Shown piece by piece: positions 6,025 to 7,270 of a stretch of DNA of 7,270 nucleotides (the stretch's first letter is position 1; each line of letters opens with the position of its first letter). Origin of the DNA: Methanobacteriota archaeon (lineage in GTDB: Archaea > JACRDV01). The notes beneath the pieces are model-generated. The model did no database searches and had not been told where the DNA came from. It worked only from the letters and a program-made list of their open reading frames with translations. The position numbers were made by a program, and so were the translations under genes. The stretch covers positions 1 through 7,270 of the forward strand of contig JACRDV010000044.1 of assembly GCA_024860865.1 (NCBI GenBank), read 5' to 3'.

Positions 6025-6621
6025 CTAAGATAGGTAAAAAGGTTTTGCAATTTTTCTTTTTTGTTTAAGTGCCCATCTATTATGCTTTATATCGCATTTT
6101 AAGGTCTGACTTTTGCTATTGAAATACTCGACATATCTAGCTATTGCTTCCTCAAGCTCTTTTTTACTTTTATAGTTGCTGTTGTTTATAACATCCCTTT
6201 GAAGTGCTGAGAAAAATTGCTCGATTCTATTCAACCATGGAGTATTTGTTGGAAGATATACTAGCTCAATTTTTCCATCTTTTTCAACAAATTCTTTAAA
6301 AGCTTTAGATCTATGAACAGACCAGTTGTCAAGGATCAAGTATATCTTTTCTTCAGTTTCTTTCCTAACTTCTTTTAAAAAATCAATCGCTTCAATGGAA
6401 GTTTTTCTTTCATAGCACTTTGAAAGAACTTTTTTAGAATGAGGATTGAAAACTGATAAGAGCTCTGAAGTCTCTTTTACTTCTTGCCTTTCTAGAACTT
6501 TTCTTCTCTCTTTGCTCCAGCTTTCGCCTCCATATTCTTTTATTGCAATTGTTCCCTTTTCATCGAAGCAAAGGACAGCTCCATCCTCTGGCTTTCTTTC
6601 ATAGAGCTCAATAACTCTGTT
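6025..6621 (-). CDS. IS630-family transposase, second frame (DDE catalytic part)
   Basis: C-terminal catalytic half, in the -1 frame relative to the first part, continuous from the A8 tract to a TAG at 6027-6025. It contains the complete RNase H-fold DDE triad: Asp in VLCFDEKG (codon 6564-6562), Asp in YLILDNWSVHRS (6330-6328) and Glu in WLNRIEQFFSALQR (6222-6220). In the joined protein these are Asp181, Asp259 and Glu295, with 35 residues between the last two, as expected for IS630/Tc1. The frame has no good start of its own near the A8, so it is probably made as a fusion by frameshifting or transcript slippage, or is dead if neither occurs. If the left end at 6033 is right, the last two codons and the stop are host sequence. 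Confidence 0.8.
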   Translation of the reverse strand, partial: NRVIELYERKPEDGAVLCFDEKGTIAIKEYGGESWSKERRKVLERQEVKETSELLSVFNPHSKKVLSKCYERKTSIEAIDFLKEVRKETEEKIYLILDNWSVHRSKAFKEFVEKDGKIELVYLPTNTPWLNRIEQFFSALQRDVINNSNYKSKKELEEAIARYVEYFNSKSQTLKCDIKHNRWALKQKRKIAKPFYLS

Positions 6622-7103
6622 TTTTTTATCTCATAGTTTGGGTCATTGCTTTTCAGCCATTTCTTCGCTTTTTTGTACTCTATTTCATTTTTCCTTAGGA
6701 TTCTCCTAATTGTCTCGTTGCAAATCCTCCTAACGATTTTTTTCTCTTTTAAATAGCTTTGAAGCTTTTCTAAGCTCCAAGTGTTGTAAGGCAGTCCTAG
6801 ATCAGAAGGTTTTGAAGTTGCTATTCTAACTATTTCCTGCTCTTGCTCTTTTGTGAAGTTTCCTTTTTTAGTTTTTGGCCATTTTGTAAAAAGACCTTCA
6901 ACTCCTCTCTCATTGAACCTTTTTATCCACTTTCTAATTGCACAAGGGTGCATGTCAACCTTTGGATTTATTTCAACTGGATTAAGCCCTTCTCTTGATA
7001 GCAAAATTATCTTTGCCCTTTTAGCTATGGCAACATCATTCGAATCTAATAGAGGGTAAAGCCGATTCAATTCTTCCTGAGAGATTTCTCTAACAAATAA
7101 CAT
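6540..7103 (-). CDS. IS630-family transposase, first frame (DNA-binding part, 187 aa)
   Basis: N-terminal DNA-binding half of the transposase. Residues about 20-75 form the first helix-turn-helix (AIAKRAKIILLSREGLNPVE, then HPCAIRKWIKRFNERGVEGL), and 85-145 a second winged-helix part (QEQEIVRIATSKPSDLGLPY, then LEKLQSYL and ETIRRILRKNEIEYKKAKKW). The frame remains family-like up to NDPNYEIKK (residue 161), where an A8 tract is reached. The 26 residues after that (TELLSSM onward) do not fit the family and end at a stop near 6540. The ATG at 7103 is chosen because GAGGTG at 7116-7111 is 7 bases upstream; a TTG at 7118 overlaps that site and is unlikely. A -1 shift at the A8 joins it to the second frame, giving 359 residues, normal for the family. 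Confidence 0.8.
   Translation of the reverse strand: MLFVREISQEELNRLYPLLDSNDVAIAKRAKIILLSREGLNPVEINPKVDMHPCAIRKWIKRFNERGVEGLFTKWPKTKKGNFTKEQEQEIVRIATSKPSDLGLPYNTWSLEKLQSYLKEKKIVRRICNETIRRILRKNEIEYKKAKKWLKSNDPNYEIKKTELLSSMKESQRMELSFASMKREQLQ
6620..6627 (-). other. A8 slippery tract joining the two transposase frames
   Basis: Minus strand reads ATA AAA AAA ACA in the first frame. Slipping back one base on the AAA AAA pair gives AAA AAA AAC AGA, entering the catalytic frame exactly where family similarity moves. Runs of A are classic sites for -1 ribosomal frameshifting and for polymerase slippage, and several insertion sequences use them. A homopolymer sequencing error or a one-base mutation would look the same. 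Confidence 0.6.
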
Positions 7104-7110
7104 TATACAC

Positions 7111-7116
7111 CACCTC
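7111..7116 (-). promoter_or_regulatory. Ribosome binding site GAGGTG of the transposase
   Basis: GAGGTG on the minus strand is a close match to the anti-Shine-Dalgarno complement and lies 7 bases before the ATG at 7103. It settles the start and shows the usual spacing of this genome. Confidence 0.7.
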
Positions 7117-7133
7117 AAAAATAAATAGTAATG

Positions 7134-7146
7134 AAAATTTAAAAAT
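7134..7146 (-). promoter_or_regulatory. Possible TATA box of the transposase gene
   Basis: ATTTTTAAATTTT on the minus strand, within the right end of the insertion sequence and about 35 bases before the transposase ATG. A start site about 25 bases on would give a very short leader still containing, or just meeting, the GAGGTG site. The match is weak evidence in such AT-rich DNA. Confidence 0.3.
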
Positions 7147-7173
7147 CTGTGTCAGACGTTAGAAAAATTAACC

Positions 7174-7270
7174 TATTGCCTCTTAGATGGTGCAGTTAAG
7201 GTTAAGAAAAAAAGGTTTTATTATAAAGTTATTGAAACCTATGGAACAATAGAAATAGCTGATTTTGAAA
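7174..7270 (+). CDS. Possible 5'-disrupted reading frame running off the window edge
   Basis: A plus-strand frame open from 7135 to the window end, without any ATG, GTG or TTG start. The part beyond the proposed insertion end (32 codons from TAT at 7174) reads like a real soluble protein, with charged and aromatic residues alternating (DGAVKVKKKRFYYKVIETYG, then TIEIADFE). No family is recognised. The upstream side is insertion-sequence DNA, so if this is a gene its 5' end was displaced or lost. Too short to be sure; the minus strand also has an open frame here, but its product looks less protein-like. Confidence 0.3.

Larger units (their letters stand above)
6033..7173 (-). mobile_element. 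IS630-family (Tc1/mariner-like) insertion sequence, boundaries tentative
   Basis: The element is defined by an IS630-type transposase filling almost its whole length. Proposed ends are where both flanks read TA followed inward by GGTWAA: plus strand TAGGTAAAAAGG at 6031-6042, and minus strand TAGGTTAATTTTTC starting at 7175. TA on both outer sides fits the TA target duplication of this family, and 1141 bp fits its usual size. The terminal inverted repeat is poor beyond the first six bases, so the exact ends are uncertain. A further 9-base inverted match AATTTTTCT lies at 6049-6057 and 7169-7161. No cargo genes are present. Confidence 0.6.

Noticed and set aside
6853-7059. Plus-strand 68-codon frame across the transposase
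   Set aside because: Antisense of the transposase helix-turn-helix region; no start signal or family resemblance.
6103-7157. GTCTGAC inverted match between 6104-6110 and 7151-7157 as terminal repeats of the insertion sequence
   Set aside because: The left copy lies in conserved transposase coding sequence well inside the element and the distances to the two ends do not agree.
1-7270. CRISPR array, rRNA or other defence system
   Set aside because: No regularly spaced repeats, no rRNA-like sequence, and every long frame is explained by nuo genes, the regulator or the transposase.

Overview
The window looks like a piece of an AT-rich archaeal chromosome. The signs are a NuoJ protein encoded by two tightly coupled half-genes (an arrangement known in archaea such as haloarchaea and methanosarcinas), frequent TTG/GTG starts, TATA-like rather than -10/-35 promoter elements, and a winged-helix/RDD membrane protein of a type common in archaea. 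The exact phylum cannot be fixed from this stretch; Thermoproteota-like lineages (for example Bathyarchaeia or Nitrososphaeria relatives) or Thermoplasmatota are guesses only.

Positions 1-4785 (minus strand) hold the proton-pumping membrane arm of a complex I-type enzyme (Nuo/Fpo), in transcription order nuoJ1 - nuoJ2 - nuoK - nuoL - nuoM - nuoN. nuoN is cut by the window start. Neighbouring genes overlap by 4 bases or lie 1-2 bases apart, so this is one transcript with translational coupling. The acidic, lysine and histidine residues of the proton pathway are present in each subunit. No electron-input or quinone-site genes (nuoA-D, H, I) lie upstream, so the electron donor (NADH, F420H2 or ferredoxin) cannot be told from here.

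Positions 4786-5156 are non-coding. They probably hold the nuoJ1 promoter, with a 7+7 inverted repeat around the putative TATA box. Further upstream come a 13-base direct repeat pair, another hairpin, a 12-base palindrome, and A/T runs that can terminate the next gene.

Positions 5157-6002 (minus) encode an ArsR-like winged helix fused to an RDD membrane domain: a candidate membrane-tethered regulator. Immediately upstream is an IS630/Tc1-mariner-type insertion sequence (about 6033-7173). Its transposase is split by a -1 shift at an A8 tract but keeps the whole DDE catalytic triad. The last ~97 bases hold a start-less plus-strand reading frame that may be the 5'-disrupted end of a neighbouring gene.

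No RNA gene or CRISPR array was seen. Nothing here is clearly a new system. The points most worth following are the transposase frameshift, the split nuoJ and detached membrane-arm operon, the structured intergenic region, and the membrane-bound regulator next to the insertion sequence.
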